64,000 nt of DNA from Panulirus ornatus (Eukaryota > Arthropoda > Malacostraca > Decapoda > Palinuridae). Position numbers and translations under genes: made by a program. The notes beneath the pieces were generated by a model, which was given only the letters and a program-made list of their open reading frames with translations, was not told the DNA's origin and did no database searches. Positions 1 to 10,349 of this stretch are shown here, one piece after another (positions within the stretch are counted from its first letter, which is position 1; each line of letters opens with the position of its first letter). The DNA is taken from positions 15,988,096 through 16,052,095 of the forward strand of contig NC_092271.1 of NCBI RefSeq assembly GCF_036320965.1, read 5' to 3'.

Positions 1-496
1 TGATAGGGTTGTACAGAGAAGGGTGGATGTGTTGGAAATAAAATGTTTGAGGACAGTATGTGGGGTGAGGTGGTTTGATGGAGTAAGTAATGAAAGGGTA
101 AGAGATGTATGGGAATAAGAAGAGTGTGGTTGAGAGAACAGAAGAGTGTGTTTTGAAATGGTTTCGACATATGGTGAGAATGAGTGAGGAAAGATTGAGA
201 AAGAGGATATATGTGTCAGAGGTAGAGGGAAGGAGAAGCGGGAGACCACATTGGAGGTGGAAGGATGGAGTGAAAAAGATTTTGAGTGATTGGGGCCTGA
301 ACATTTAGGAGGGTGAGAGGTATGCAAGGAATAGAGTAAATTGGAGCGTTGTGGTATACCAGGGTCGACGTGCTGTCAGTGAACTGAACCAGGGCATGTG
401 AAATGGGTAAACTATAGAAAGGCCTGTGGGTCCTGAATGTGGATAGGGTGCTGTGGTTTTGGTGCATTACACATGACAGCTAGAGACTGGGTGTGA
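1..496 (+). mobile_element. RTE-type LINE, 3' fragment (cut by window edge)
   Basis: This is the sense-strand 3' end of the RTE. It has the C-terminal RT region (LRTVCGVRWFDGVSNERV), then the [15 protein letters not shown] motif with frame breaks, followed by the longer type of 3' UTR (CTAGAGACTGGGTGTGAACG) up to a SINE head. It is diverged from the young copies. Confidence 0.8.
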
Positions 497-712
497 ACGT
501 ATGGGAGAAAGAATGCTTCCCACGTTTTCCCTGCGTGTCATAGAAGGTGACTAAAAGGGGAGGGAGCAGGGGCCTGGAAATCCTTCCCTCTCGTTTTTTT
601 TTTAATTTTCCAAAAGAGGAACAAAGAAGAGGGCCAAGTGAGGATATTCCCTCAAAGGCTCAGTCCTCTGTTCTTGACGCTACCTTGCTAATGCGGGAAA
701 TGTCAGTGAAAA
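497..712 (+). mobile_element. RTE-derived SINE-like element
   Basis: The head GGAGAAAGAATGCTTCCCACG matches the RTE 5' UTR. The body carries a T-run then TTTTCCAAAAGAGG. The tail GCTACCTTGCTAATGCGGGAAA ends in an A-run and (TA)n. It is the plus arm of a tail-to-tail pair with 740-972. Confidence 0.8.
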
Positions 713-739
713 AAAAGATATATATATATATATATATCT

Positions 740-972
740 TTTTTTTTTTTTTTCATACTATTCGCTATTTCCCGCGATAGCGAGGTAGCGTTAAGAACAG
801 AGGACTGGGCCTTTGAGGGAATATCCTCACCTGGACCTCTTCTCTGTTCCTTCTTTTGGAAAAAAAAAAAAAAAAGAGGGGGAGGATTTCCAGCCCCCCA
901 CTCCCTTCCCTTTTAGTCGCCTTCTATGACACGCAGGGAATACGTGGGAAGTATTCCTTCTCCCCTATCCCC
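740..972 (-). mobile_element. RTE-derived SINE-like element
   Basis: A minus-orientation copy: a T-run and CATACTATTCGC tail first, then the antisense body and the head CCTATCCCC at 963-972, running into a long (TA)n. Together with 497-712 it forms an inverted repeat around a short TA tract. Confidence 0.82.

Positions 973-1040
<68 letters not shown>
973..1040. repeat. (TA)n microsatellite
   Basis: An almost pure TA tract of about 65 bp between a SINE head and the T-run of an antisense RTE tail. Confidence 0.95.
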
Positions 1041-1047
<7 letters not shown>

Positions 1048-2094
1048 TTTTGCTTTGTCGCTGTCTCCTGCGTTTGCGAGGTAGCGAAAGGAAACAGACG
1101 AAAGAAATGGCCCAACCCACCCCCATACACATGTATATACATACGTCCACACACGCAAATATACATACCTACACAGCTTTCCATGGTTTACCCCAGACGC
1201 TTCACATGCCTTGATTCAATCCACTGACAGCACGTCAACCCCGGTATACCACATCGCTCCAATTCACTCTATTCCTTGCCCTCCTTTCACCCTCCTGCAT
1301 GTTCAGGCCCCGATCACACAAAATCTTTTTCACTCCATCTTTCCACCTCCAATTTGGTCTCCCTCTTCTCCTCGTTCCCTCCACCTCCGACACATATATC
1401 CTCTTGGTCAATCTTTCCTCACTCATTCTCTCCATGTGACCAAACCATTTCAAAACACCCTCTTCTGCTCTCTCAACCACGCTCTTTTTATTTCCACACA
1501 TCTCTCTTACCCTTACGTTACTTACTCGATCAAACCACCTCACACCACACATTGTCCTCAAACATCTCATTTCCAGCACATCCATCCTCCTGTGCACAAC
1601 TCTATCCATAGTCCACACCTCGCAACCATACAACATTGTTGGAACCACTATTCCTTCAAACATACCCATTTTTGCTTTCCGAGATAATGTTCTCGACTTC
1701 CACACATTCTTCAAGGCTCCCAGAATTTTCGCCCCCTCCCCCACCCTATGATCCACTTCCGCTTCCATGTTTCCATCCGCTGCCAGATCCACTAGATGGG
1801 GTTGTTAGGGAGGTGAATGCAAGAGTTTTGGAAAGAGGGGCAAGTATGAAGTCTGTTGGGGATGAGAGAACTTGAGAAGTGAGTCAGTTGTTGTTCGCTG
1901 ATGATACAGCGCTGGTGGCTGATTCATGTGAGAAACTGCAGAAGCTGGTGACTGAGTTTGGTAAAGTGTGTGAAAGAAGAAAGTTAAGAGTAAATGTGAA
2001 TAAGGGCAAGGTTATTAGGTACAGTAGGGTTGAGGGTCAAGTCAATTGGGAGGTGAGTTTGAATGGAGAAAAACTGGAGGAAGTGAAGTGTTTT

Positions 2095-2096
<2 letters not shown>
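1041..2096 (-). mobile_element. RTE copy, 5'-truncated with inverted 5' segment
   Basis: 1041-1794 is an antisense RTE 3' end (tail, short 3' UTR, RT C-terminus back to the DLAADG region). 1795-2096 is the immediately upstream part of the RT ([11 protein letters not shown] through [11 protein letters not shown] to EEVKCFRY) in the opposite orientation. The two pieces are nearly contiguous in element coordinates (about 5 nt missing). This is the structure expected from twin-primed reverse transcription. Confidence 0.85.
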
Positions 2097-2168
<72 letters not shown>

Positions 2169-2275
2169 TTATACTTTGTCGCTGTCTACCGCGTTTGTGA
2201 GGTAGCGCAAGGAAACAGACGAAAAAAATGGCCCAACCCCCCACATACACATGTAAGAGTGGACATATATATATA

Positions 2276-2346
<71 letters not shown>
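2097..2346 (-). mobile_element. (TA)n with nested RTE 3'-tail fragment
   Basis: 2161-2262 is a 100-bp antisense RTE tail only (TTTGTCGCTGTCTACCGCG to CCCCCCACATACACATG). It is flanked by (TA)n tracts at 2097-2160 and 2263-2346, so it is an extremely 5'-truncated insertion. Confidence 0.75.
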
Positions 2347-2354
<8 letters not shown>

Positions 2355-2587
2355 TTTTCATACTATTCGCCATTTCCCGCGATAGCGAGGTAGCGTTAAG
2401 AACAGAGGACTGGGCCTTTTTTGGAATATCCTCACCTGGCCCCCTCTGTTCCTTCTTTTGGAAAATTAAAAAAAAAAAAAGAGAGAGGGGAGGATTTCCA
2501 GCCCCCCGCTCCCTCCCCTTTTAGTCGCCTTCTACGACACGCAGGGAATACGTGGGATGTATTCTTAATCCCCTATCCCCAGGGATA

Positions 2588-2588
<1 letters not shown>
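2347..2588 (-). mobile_element. RTE-derived SINE-like element
   Basis: A complete antisense copy from the T-run and CATACTATTCGCCATTTCCC tail to the head CCCCTATCCCCAGGGATA. It forms the left arm of a large palindrome with 2636-2876. Confidence 0.85.

Positions 2589-2635
<47 letters not shown>
2589..2635. repeat. (TA)n at palindrome centre
   Basis: A short TA tract between two SINE copies arranged head to head. Confidence 0.9.
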
Positions 2636-2639
<4 letters not shown>

Positions 2640-2874
2640 CCCTGGGGATAGGGGATTAAGAATACTTCCCACGTATTCCCTGCGTGTCGTAGAAGGCGAC
2701 TAAAAGGGGAGGGAGCGGGGGGGCTGGAAATCCTCCCCTCTCGTTTTTTTTTAATTTTCCAAAAGAAGGAACAGAGGGGGCCAGGTGAGGATATTCCAAA
2801 AAAGGCCCAGTCCTCTGTTCTTAACGCTACCTCGCTAACGCGGGAACTGGCGAATAGTTTAAAAGAAAGAAAAG

Positions 2875-2876
<2 letters not shown>
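2636..2876 (+). mobile_element. RTE-derived SINE-like element
   Basis: A complete sense copy: head TATCCCTGGGGATAGGGG, T-run, TTTTCCAAAAGAAGG, tail GCTACCTCGCTAACGCGGGA, followed by (TA)n 2877-2946. Confidence 0.86.
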
Positions 2877-2946
<70 letters not shown>

Positions 2947-2954
<8 letters not shown>

Positions 2955-3946
2955 TTTTTATACTTTGTCGCTGTCTCCCGCGTTTGCGAGGTAGCGCAAG
3001 GAAACAGACGAAAGAAATGGCCCAACCCCCCCCCATACACATGTATATACATACGTCCACACACGCAAATATACATACCTACACAGCTTTCCATGGTTTA
3101 CCCCAGACGCTTCACATGCCTTGATTCAATCCACTGACAGCATGTCAACCCCGGTATACCACATCGCTCCAATTCACTCTATTCCTTGCCCTCCTTTCAC
3201 CCTCCTGCATGTTCAGGCCCCGATCACACAAAATCTTTTTCACTCCATCTTTCCACCTCCAATTTGGTCTCCCTCTTCTCCTTGCTCCCTCCACCTCCGA
3301 CACATATATCCTCTTGGTCAATCTTTCCTCACTCATCCTCTCCATGTGCCCAAACCACTTCAAAACACCCTCTTCTGCTCTCTCAACCACGCTCTTTTTA
3401 TTTCCACACATCTCTCTTACCCTTACGTTACTCACTCGATCAAACCACCTCACACCACACATTGTCCTCAAACATCTCATTTCCAGCACATCCATCCTCC
3501 TGCGCACAACTCTATCCATAGCCCACGCCTCGCAACCATACAACATTGTTGGAACCACTATTCCTTCAAACATACCCATTTTTGCTTTCCGAGATAATGT
3601 TCTCGACTTCCACACATTCTTCAAGGCCCCCAGAATTTTCGCCCCCTCCCCCACCCTATGATCCACTTCCGCTTCCATGGTTCCATCCGCTGCCAGATCC
3701 ACTCCCAGATATCTAAAACACTTCACTTCCTCCAGTTTTTCTCCATTCAAACTCACCTCCCAATTGACTTGACCCTCAACCCTACTGTACCTAATAACCT
3801 TGCTCTTATTCACATTTACTCTTAACTTTCTTCTTCCACACACTTTACCAAACTCAGTCACCAGCTTCTGCAGTTTCTCACATGAATCAGCCACCAGCAC
3901 TGTATGATCAGCGAACAACAACTGACTCACTTCCCAAGCTCTCTCA
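2947..3946 (-). mobile_element. RTE copy, 5'-truncated
   Basis: An antisense 1-kb copy covering the tail, the short 3' UTR and an open 261-codon RT C-terminal frame (3930-3145). The frame starts at the FADD-type catalytic motif (here mutated to FADH) and runs to the usual terminal VVYRG. It is truncated in ERAW/VSQ and abuts (TA)n at 3947-4043. Confidence 0.88.
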
Positions 3947-3976
3947 TATATATATATATTTATATATAAAATAAAT

Positions 3977-4046
<70 letters not shown>

Positions 4047-4255
4047 CCCTGTGGGAATAAATTGTACATTTCCTTTTCCATAGCCAGAGGTTGAACCATT
4101 ATGTGACATTCATTTTCTCATTCATTTTAAGCTAAAAGTTTGTTTTCTAAATTGTTTCTTACATTTTTCATATGTATATGTATGTGTGTGTGTGTGTGTG
4201 TATGTGCGTATGTGTGTGTATGTGTGTGTGTGTGTGTATGTATATATATATGTAT
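3947..4255. repeat. (TA)n, unique spacer and (TG)n
   Basis: TA-rich tract to 4043, about 130 bp of AT-rich unique sequence, then a mixed (TG)n/(TATG)n tract at 4175-4255. No gene is seen. Confidence 0.8.
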
Positions 4256-4497
4256 ATTATCCCTGGGGATAGGGGTGAAAGAATACTTCCCACGTATTCC
4301 TCGCATGTCGTAGAAAGCGACTAGAGGGGACGGGAGCGGGGGGCCGGAAATCCTCCCCTCCTTGTATTAACTTTCTAAAATGGGAAACAGAAGAAGGAGT
4401 CACGCGGGGAGTGATCATCCTCCTCGAAGGCTCAGAGTGGGGTGCCTAAATGTGTGTGGATGTAACCAAGATGTGAAAAAAAGGAGAGATAGGTAGT

Positions 4498-6903
4498 ATG
4501 TTTGAGGAAAGGAACCTGGATGTTTTGGCTCTGAGTGAAACGAAGCTCAAGGGTAAAGGGGAAGAGTGGTTTGGAAATGTCTGGGGAGTGAAGTCAGGGG
4601 TTAGTGAGAGGACAAGAGCAAGGGAAGGAGTAGCAATACTCCTGAAGCAGGAGTTGTGGGAGTATGTGATAGAATGTAAGAAAGTAAATTCTCGATTAAT
4701 ATGGGTAAAATTGAAAGTTGATGGAGAGAGGTGGGTGATTATTGGTGCATATGCACCTGGGCATGAGAAGAAAGATCATGAGAGGCAAGTGTTTTGGGAG
4801 CAGCTGAATGAGTGTGTTAGCGGTTTTGATGCACGAGACCGGGTTATAGTGATGGGTGATTTGAATGCAAAGGTGAGTAATGTGGCAGTTGAGGGAATAA
4901 TTGGTATGCATGGGGTGTTCAGTGTTGTAAATGGAAATGGTGAAGAGCTTGTAGATTTATGTGCTGAAAAAGGACTGATGATTGGGAATACCTGGTTTAA
5001 AAAGCGAGATATACATAAGTATACTTATGTAAGCAGGAGAGATGGCCAGAGAGCGTTATTGGATTACGTGTTAATTGACAGGCGTGCGAAAGAGAGACTT
5101 TTGGATGTTAATGTGCTGAGAGGTGCAACTGGAGGGATGTCTGATCATTATCTTGTGGAGGCTAAGGTGAAGATTAGTATGGGTTTTCAGAAAAGAGGAG
5201 TGAATGTTGGGGTGAAGAAGGTGGTGAGAGTAAGTGAGCTTGGGAAGGAGACCTGTGTGGGGAAGTACCAGGAGAGACTGTGTACAGAATGGAAAAAGGT
5301 GAGAACAATGGAAGTAAGGGGAGTGGGGGAGGAATGGGATGTATTTAGGGAATCAGTGATGGATTGCGCAAAAGATGCTTGTGGCATGAGAAGAGTGGGA
5401 GGTGGGCTGTTTAGAAAGGGTAGTGAGTGGTGGGATGAAGAAGTAAGAGTATTAGTGAAAGAGAAGAGAGAGGCATTTGGACGATTTTTGCAGGGAAAAA
5501 ATGCAATTGAGTGGGAGAAGTATAAAAGAAAGAGACAGGTCAAGGTCAAGAGAAAGGTGCAAGAGGTGAAAAAAAGGGCAAATGAGAGTTGGGGTGAGAG
5601 ACTATCAGTAAATTTTAGGGAGAATAAAAAGATGTTCTGGAAGGAGGTAAATAGGGTGCGTAAGACAAGGGAGCAAATGGGAACTTCAGTGAAGGGCGTA
5701 AATGGGGAGGTGATAACAAGTAGTGGTGATGTGAGAAGGAGATGGAATGAGTATTTTGAAGGTTTGTTGAATGTGTCTGATGACAGAGTGGCAGATATAG
5801 GGTGTTTTGGTCGAGGTGGTGTGCAAAGTGAGAGGGTTAGGGAAAATGATTTGGTAAACAGAGAAGAGGTAGTAAAAGCTTTGTGGAAGATGAAAGCCGG
5901 CAAGGCAGCAGGTTTGGATGGTATTGCAGTGGAATTTATTAAAAAAGGGGGTGACTGTATTGTTGACTGGTTGGTAAGGTTATTTAATGTATGTATGACT
6001 CATGGTGAGGTGCCTGAGGATTGGCGGAATGCGTGCATAGTGCCATTGTACAAAGGCAAAGGGGATAAGAGTGAGTGCTCAAATTACAGAGGTATAAGTT
6101 TGTTGAGTATTCCTGGTAAACTATATGGGAGGGTATTGATTGAGAGGGTGAAGGCATGTACAGAGCATCAGATTGGGGAAGAGCAGTGCGGTTTCAGAAG
6201 TGGTAGAGGATGTGTGGATCAGGTGTTTGCTTTGAAGAATGTATGTGAGAAATACTTAGAAAAGCAAATGGATTTGTATGTAGCATTTATGGATCTGGAG
6301 AAGGCATATGATAGAGTTGATAGAGATGCTCTGTGGAAGGTATTAAGAATATATGGTGTGGGAGGCAAGTTGTTAGAAGCAGTGAAAAGTTTTTATCGAG
6401 GATGTAAGGCATGTGTACGTGTAGGAAGAGAGGAAAGTGATTGGTTCTCAGTGAATGTAGGTTTGCGGCAGGGGTGTGTGATGTCTCCATGGTTGTTTAA
6501 TTTGTTTATGGATGGGGTTGTTAGGGAGGTAAATGCAAGAGTCCTGGAAAGAGGGGCAAGTATGAAGTCTGTTGGGGATGAGAGAGCTTGGGAAGTGAGT
6601 CAGTTGTTGTTCGCTGATGATACAGCGCTGGTGGCTGATTCATGTGAGAAACTGCAGAAGCTGGTGACTGAGTTTGGTAAAGTGTGTGGAAGAAGAAAGT
6701 TAAGAGTAAATGTGAATAAGAGCAAGGTTATTAGGTACAGTAGGGTTGAGGGTCAAGTCAATTGGGAGGTGAGTTTGAATGGAGAAAAACTGGAGGAAGT
6801 GAAGTGTTTTAGATATCTGGAAGTGGATCTGTCAGCGGATGGAACCATGGAAGCGGAAGTGGATCATAGGGTGGGGGAGGGGGCGAAAATTTGGGAGCCT
6901 TGA
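4498..6903 (+). CDS. RTE ORF: APE endonuclease and reverse transcriptase
   Basis: This 801-residue ORF performs target-primed reverse transcription of LINE RNA. The endonuclease (about 1-225) shows SETKL (catalytic Glu14), GAYAP (83), MGDLNAKV (Asp121, Asn123) and the SDHYLVE motif (Asp216-His217). A basic linker precedes RT: KAAGLDG (472), [29 protein letters not shown], motif [13 protein letters not shown] (Asp599), [16 protein letters not shown], motif C FADD (705-708) and [11 protein letters not shown]. It stops early at 6903 because one T is missing at 6890-6892; the protein continues in the next frame. Sister copies show the frame also continuing upstream of this ATG (CLNVRGCNQD), so the true start is probably further 5' and is uncertain. 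Confidence 0.9.
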   Translation: MFEERNLDVLALSETKLKGKGEEWFGNVWGVKSGVSERTRAREGVAILLKQELWEYVIECKKVNSRLIWVKLKVDGERWVIIGAYAPGHEKKDHERQVFWEQLNECVSGFDARDRVIVMGDLNAKVSNVAVEGIIGMHGVFSVVNGNGEELVDLCAEKGLMIGNTWFKKRDIHKYTYVSRRDGQRALLDYVLIDRRAKERLLDVNVLRGATGGMSDHYLVEAKVKISMGFQKRGVNVGVKKVVRVSELGKETCVGKYQERLCTEWKKVRTMEVRGVGEEWDVFRESVMDCAKDACGMRRVGGGLFRKGSEWWDEEVRVLVKEKREAFGRFLQGKNAIEWEKYKRKRQVKVKRKVQEVKKRANESWGERLSVNFRENKKMFWKEVNRVRKTREQMGTSVKGVNGEVITSSGDVRRRWNEYFEGLLNVSDDRVADIGCFGRGGVQSERVRENDLVNREEVVKALWKMKAGKAAGLDGIAVEFIKKGGDCIVDWLVRLFNVCMTHGEVPEDWRNACIVPLYKGKGDKSECSNYRGISLLSIPGKLYGRVLIERVKACTEHQIGEEQCGFRSGRGCVDQVFALKNVCEKYLEKQMDLYVAFMDLEKAYDRVDRDALWKVLRIYGVGGKLLEAVKSFYRGCKACVRVGREESDWFSVNVGLRQGCVMSPWLFNLFMDGVVREVNARVLERGASMKSVGDERAWEVSQLLFADDTALVADSCEKLQKLVTEFGKVCGRRKLRVNVNKSKVIRYSRVEGQVNWEVSLNGEKLEEVKCFRYLEVDLSADGTMEAEVDHRVGEGAKIWEP

Positions 6904-7379
6904 AGAATGTGTGGAAGTCGAGAACATTATCTCGGAAAGCAAAAATGGGTATGTTTGAAGGAATAGTGGTTCCAACAATGTTGTATGGTTGCGAGGCGTG
7001 GGCTATGGATAGAGTTGTGCGCAGGAGGATGGATGTGCTGGAAATGAGATGTTTGAGGACAATGTGTGGTGTGAGGTGGTTTGATCGAGTAAGTAACGTA
7101 AGGGTAAGAGAGATGTGTGGAAATAAAAAGAGCGTGGTTGAGAGAGCAGAAGAGGGTGTTTTGAAATGGTTTGGGCACATGGAGAGAATGAGTGAGGAAA
7201 GATTGACCAAGAGGATATATGTGTCGGAGGTGGAGGGAACGAGGAGAAGAGGGAGACCAAATTGGAGGTGGAAAGATGGAGTGAAAAAGATTTTGTGTGA
7301 TCGGGGCCTGAACATGCAGGAGGGTGAAAGGAGGGCAAGGAATAGAGTGAATTGGAGCGATGTGGTATACAGGGGTTGA
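6891..7379 (+). pseudogene. RTE ORF C-terminal part, separated by frameshift
   Basis: The continuation of the RT ORF after the 1-nt deletion. It encodes [57 protein letters not shown] and [15 protein letters not shown], ending in VVYRG-stop. This C-terminal module is kept in all young copies and resembles the region after RT in RTE/BovB elements. Confidence 0.88.
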
Positions 7380-7579
7380 CGTGCTGTCAGTGGATTGAAT
7401 CAAGGCATGTGAAGCGTCTGGGGTAAACCATGGAAAGCTGTGTAGGTATGTATATTTGCGTGTGTGGACGTGTGTATGTACGTGTGTATGGGGGTTGGGC
7501 CATTTCTTTCGTCTGTTTCCTCGCGCTACCTCGCAAACGCGGGAGACAGCGACAAAGTATAAAAAAAAAAAAAAAAAAA

Positions 7580-7828
7580 AATTTTCCCTGGGGATAGGGG
7601 AGAAAGAATACTTCCCACGTATTCCCTGTGTGTCGTAGAAGGCGACGAAAAGGAAAGGGAGCGGGGGTCTGGAAATCCTCCCCTCTCGTTTTTTTTTTTT
7701 TTAATTTTCCAAAAGAAGGAACAGAGAAGAGGGCCAGGTGAGGATATTCCCTCAAAGGCCCAGTCCTCTGTTCTTAACGCTACCTCGCTATTGCGGGAAA
7801 TGGCGAATAGTATGAAAAAAAAAAATAT
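7580..7828 (+). mobile_element. RTE-derived SINE-like element
   Basis: A sense copy inserted directly at the poly(A) of the RTE: CCCTGGGGATAGGGGAGAAA head to GCGGGAAATGGCGAATAGTA tail and A-run, then a short (TA)n/(TG)n. Confidence 0.85.
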
Positions 7829-7833
7829 GTATA

Positions 7834-7866
<33 letters not shown>

Positions 7867-8139
7867 GTGTGTGTGTGTGTTTGTATTTGAAATTCATCTT
7901 CAAATAGTGTTCGTCATATTCACTGTATATGAAATTCCATAGATTAAACTGAATTTTGAAATTAACTCATGTTCCATGTCAGTTGACTAATTTTATCTAC
8001 TGATACTTCTAAATGTACTTTTGGCTTTGACACTAAACTTTTATCATATCGAAGAAAACCTAATAGTGCCCGGTTAGTATTTTCTATCCCTTGTAATGCA
8101 AACTGTTACTAGTTCTCTTTAAAGCTTTATAAATCAATG
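7829..8139. other. AT-rich unique sequence
   Basis: TA/TG tract to about 7880, then AT-rich DNA with no ORF, repeat or gene I can recognise. Confidence 0.6.
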
Positions 8140-9348
8140 CATTAGGAAAACAGACAAAAAAGGCCACATTTGTTCATGCTAAGTCAGTCTCTAGCTGTAA
8201 TGTGTAATGCACCAAAACCTCAACTCCCTATCCACATCTGGGCTCCACAGACCTTTCCATGGTTTATTTATATTATCATTATACTTGATCACTTTTTCCT
8301 ACATTAGCATGGAAGCACCAGGAAACAGACAAAGAATGGCCCATCCACTCATATATACATAAACACCCATACATGTACATATACATACACATACATATTT
8401 ATACTTGCTTGCCTTCATCCACTTCTGGCACCACCCTGCCCCACAGGAAACAGCATCCTCCCCTTCAGCAGGATAGTGCCAGGAAAAGACAAAACAGGCC
8501 ACATTCATTCACACTCAATCTCTAGCTGTCATGTGTAATGCACCAAAACCACAGCTCCCTATCCACATTACTTTCATTGGTTTACCCCCAGATGTTTCAC
8601 ATGCCCTGGTTCAGTCCATTGACAGCATGTTGACCCTGGTATACCACATCTTTCCAATTCACCCACCTGTATGTTCAGGCCCCAATTACTCAAAATATTT
8701 TTCTCTCCATCCTTCTACCTCCAATTTGGTCTCACAGTTCTTTTTTCCTCCACCTCTGACACATATATCCTCTTTGTCAACCTTTTCTCTCTCATTCTCT
8801 ACATATTTCCAACCATTTCAACACACCCTCTTCTGCTCTCTCAACCACACTCTCTATTTCCACACCTCTTTCATTACTCAGTTATACCACATATTGTCCT
8901 CAAACATTTCATTTCCAACACATCTATCCTCCACTGTACAACCCTATCTCTAGCCCATGTCTTGCAAATATATGATATTGTTGGAACTGCTATTCCTTCA
9001 AACATACCCATTTTTGCTTTCCAAGATAACTTCCTCTTTTTCCACACATTCTTCATCGCTCCCAGATCCTTGGCCCCCTCCCCCACCCTATGGCTCACTT
9101 CTGCTTCCATGATCCCATTCGCTGCTAAGTCCTCCCCCAGATATCTAAAACTCTTAACTTCCTCCAATTTTTCTCCATTCAAACTTACATCCCAACTAAC
9201 TTATCCCTCAACCCTGCTGAACCTAATAACCTTGCTTTTATTCATATTTACTCTCAACTATCTCCTTTCACACATTTTTCCAGAGTCAGTCACCACCTTC
9301 TACAGTTTCTCACTCGAATCAGCCACCAGTGCTGTATCATTGGCGAGC
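8140..9348 (-). mobile_element. fossil RTE, 3' half, with a second 3' UTR fragment
   Basis: 8140-8275 is an antisense 3' UTR scrap. 8276-9348 is an old antisense copy with the long 3' UTR (ACTTGCTTGCCTTCATCCAC) and a decayed RT C-terminus. In the latter, 9182-8874 still reads [19 protein letters not shown]. It is clearly more diverged than the 4256-7579 type. Confidence 0.78.
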
Positions 9349-9349
9349 C

Positions 9350-9512
9350 CTAGCCTGAACCAGGTACCCACTTTATCAATCAGCCCCTAGAGGAGGATGA
9401 ACAGTTGGGTTGATTGTGGACCAACTGCCACAACCAGGATTCAAACCAATGTACTTGACCCTGGGCAGCCCATGAATGCATCATGGTCAGGAACGCTAAC
9501 CGCTACACCTTT
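9350..9512 (-). mobile_element. tRNA-derived SINE
   Basis: The minus strand reads GGTGTAGCGGTTAGCG, a pol III A-box (9494-9505). About 46 nt later comes GGTTTGAATCC, a B-box (9438-9448), followed by a tail ending GGTTCAGGCTAGGG. It separates two fossil RTE pieces. The A/B boxes with tRNA-like spacing define the class. A second relative lies at 26055-26150. Confidence 0.7.
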
Positions 9513-9515
9513 CTC

Positions 9516-9776
9516 ATCTTCCAGTGGCCTTACTCATATTCACATTTACTCTAAACTTTCTCTTGTAACATACTTCCCTAATCTGTCACCATATTCCAGT
9601 TTCTCTCGAGTCTACCACCAGAGCAGGGTCATCTTCCAACAGCAATTGCTTTCACCTCCTGCATCCCCCTTACCCCTAGTATGTTGTATTCCTGCCTTTC
9701 ACTCTTTAGACCTGTTTTTTGTAGCTCCCTCACTACCTTATCCATAAACAGGTTACACAACCAGTGCTATCACATC
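9516..9776 (-). mobile_element. fossil RTE fragment
   Basis: Antisense RT remnants (TTACTCATATTCACATTTACTC; TTATCCATAAACAGGTTACA) corresponding to the NVNKSKV and LFNLFMDG regions, heavily decayed. Confidence 0.6.
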
Positions 9777-10349
9777 CATGATACAGACTCACACCTCCCA
9801 CTCACACATGTAGTTTACAGATGAAGAATGTGAGATAAACAGGAAATGTCTTGAGATATGTATGTTAGAAATTGTAAACAGACAAGATGTTTGAAATCAT
9901 TTCTTAATACTACTTGAAGATTCAATGATGCTTAAACATTCTTGTATTTATACATGTGAACCTGCCGTATCTTAGGGTTCACACACTTACTGGATATTCA
10001 AAATTCCACTATTTTTAAAATGTGTTCTGGCTCAGTGTCCATTTTTCACACCATCTCAGAGAAGGGTTAACTTACATATAGAACAAGCTTTATCAAAACT
10101 GAAAAAAGTATAATTATTTCAGAGAGAATTGGTAAGATGTCTCAAGAGAAAAAAATAATGCTTACAAGAATTTTCATCTTTTGACTTTTTACTGTTCCTG
10201 AGTTCAGAATTCTGACCAAACACCTATTTTAAAACCTTTTTTTTTCAGAATTCCCGGGCTTAACTCTTCATTATGGGAAAATGTGACTTTAAAACATCAG
10301 GATATGCTTGAATTTGTAGACAACACTCACACACATGGCTCAGTAACCT
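9777..10349. other. unique intergenic sequence
   Basis: AT-rich sequence downstream of SKP2; no ORF, repeat or RNA gene recognised. Confidence 0.5.

Larger units (their letters stand above)
4256..7579 (+). mobile_element. near-intact full-length RTE-type LINE
   Basis: The best-preserved autonomous copy. The 5' end TATCCCTGGGGATAGGGG has the same start as the SINE. A 5' UTR of about 190-240 nt is followed by one long APE-RT reading frame, the short 3' UTR (7380-7560), the conserved tail GCGCTACCTCGCAAACGCGG, and a poly(A) of about 20 nt. Only two single-base homopolymer differences (A-run 4476-4482, T-run 6890-6892) break the frame relative to sister copies. The assignment to RTE rests on a single APE-RT ORF, absence of RNase H and the C-terminal GHMERM/GRPNWRW region; it was not confirmed by phylogeny. 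Confidence 0.92.

Noticed and set aside
913..1158. ORFs rich in alternating Ile-Tyr
   Set aside because: Translations of (TA)n microsatellites and their flanks, the same at every TA tract; not genes.
5187..5903. 238-codon antisense ORF inside the full-length RTE
   Set aside because: Opposite strand of the endonuclease-RT linker; low-complexity composition and no domain.
8531..9390. 140- and 239-codon plus-strand ORFs
   Set aside because: Antisense reading of a fossil RTE.
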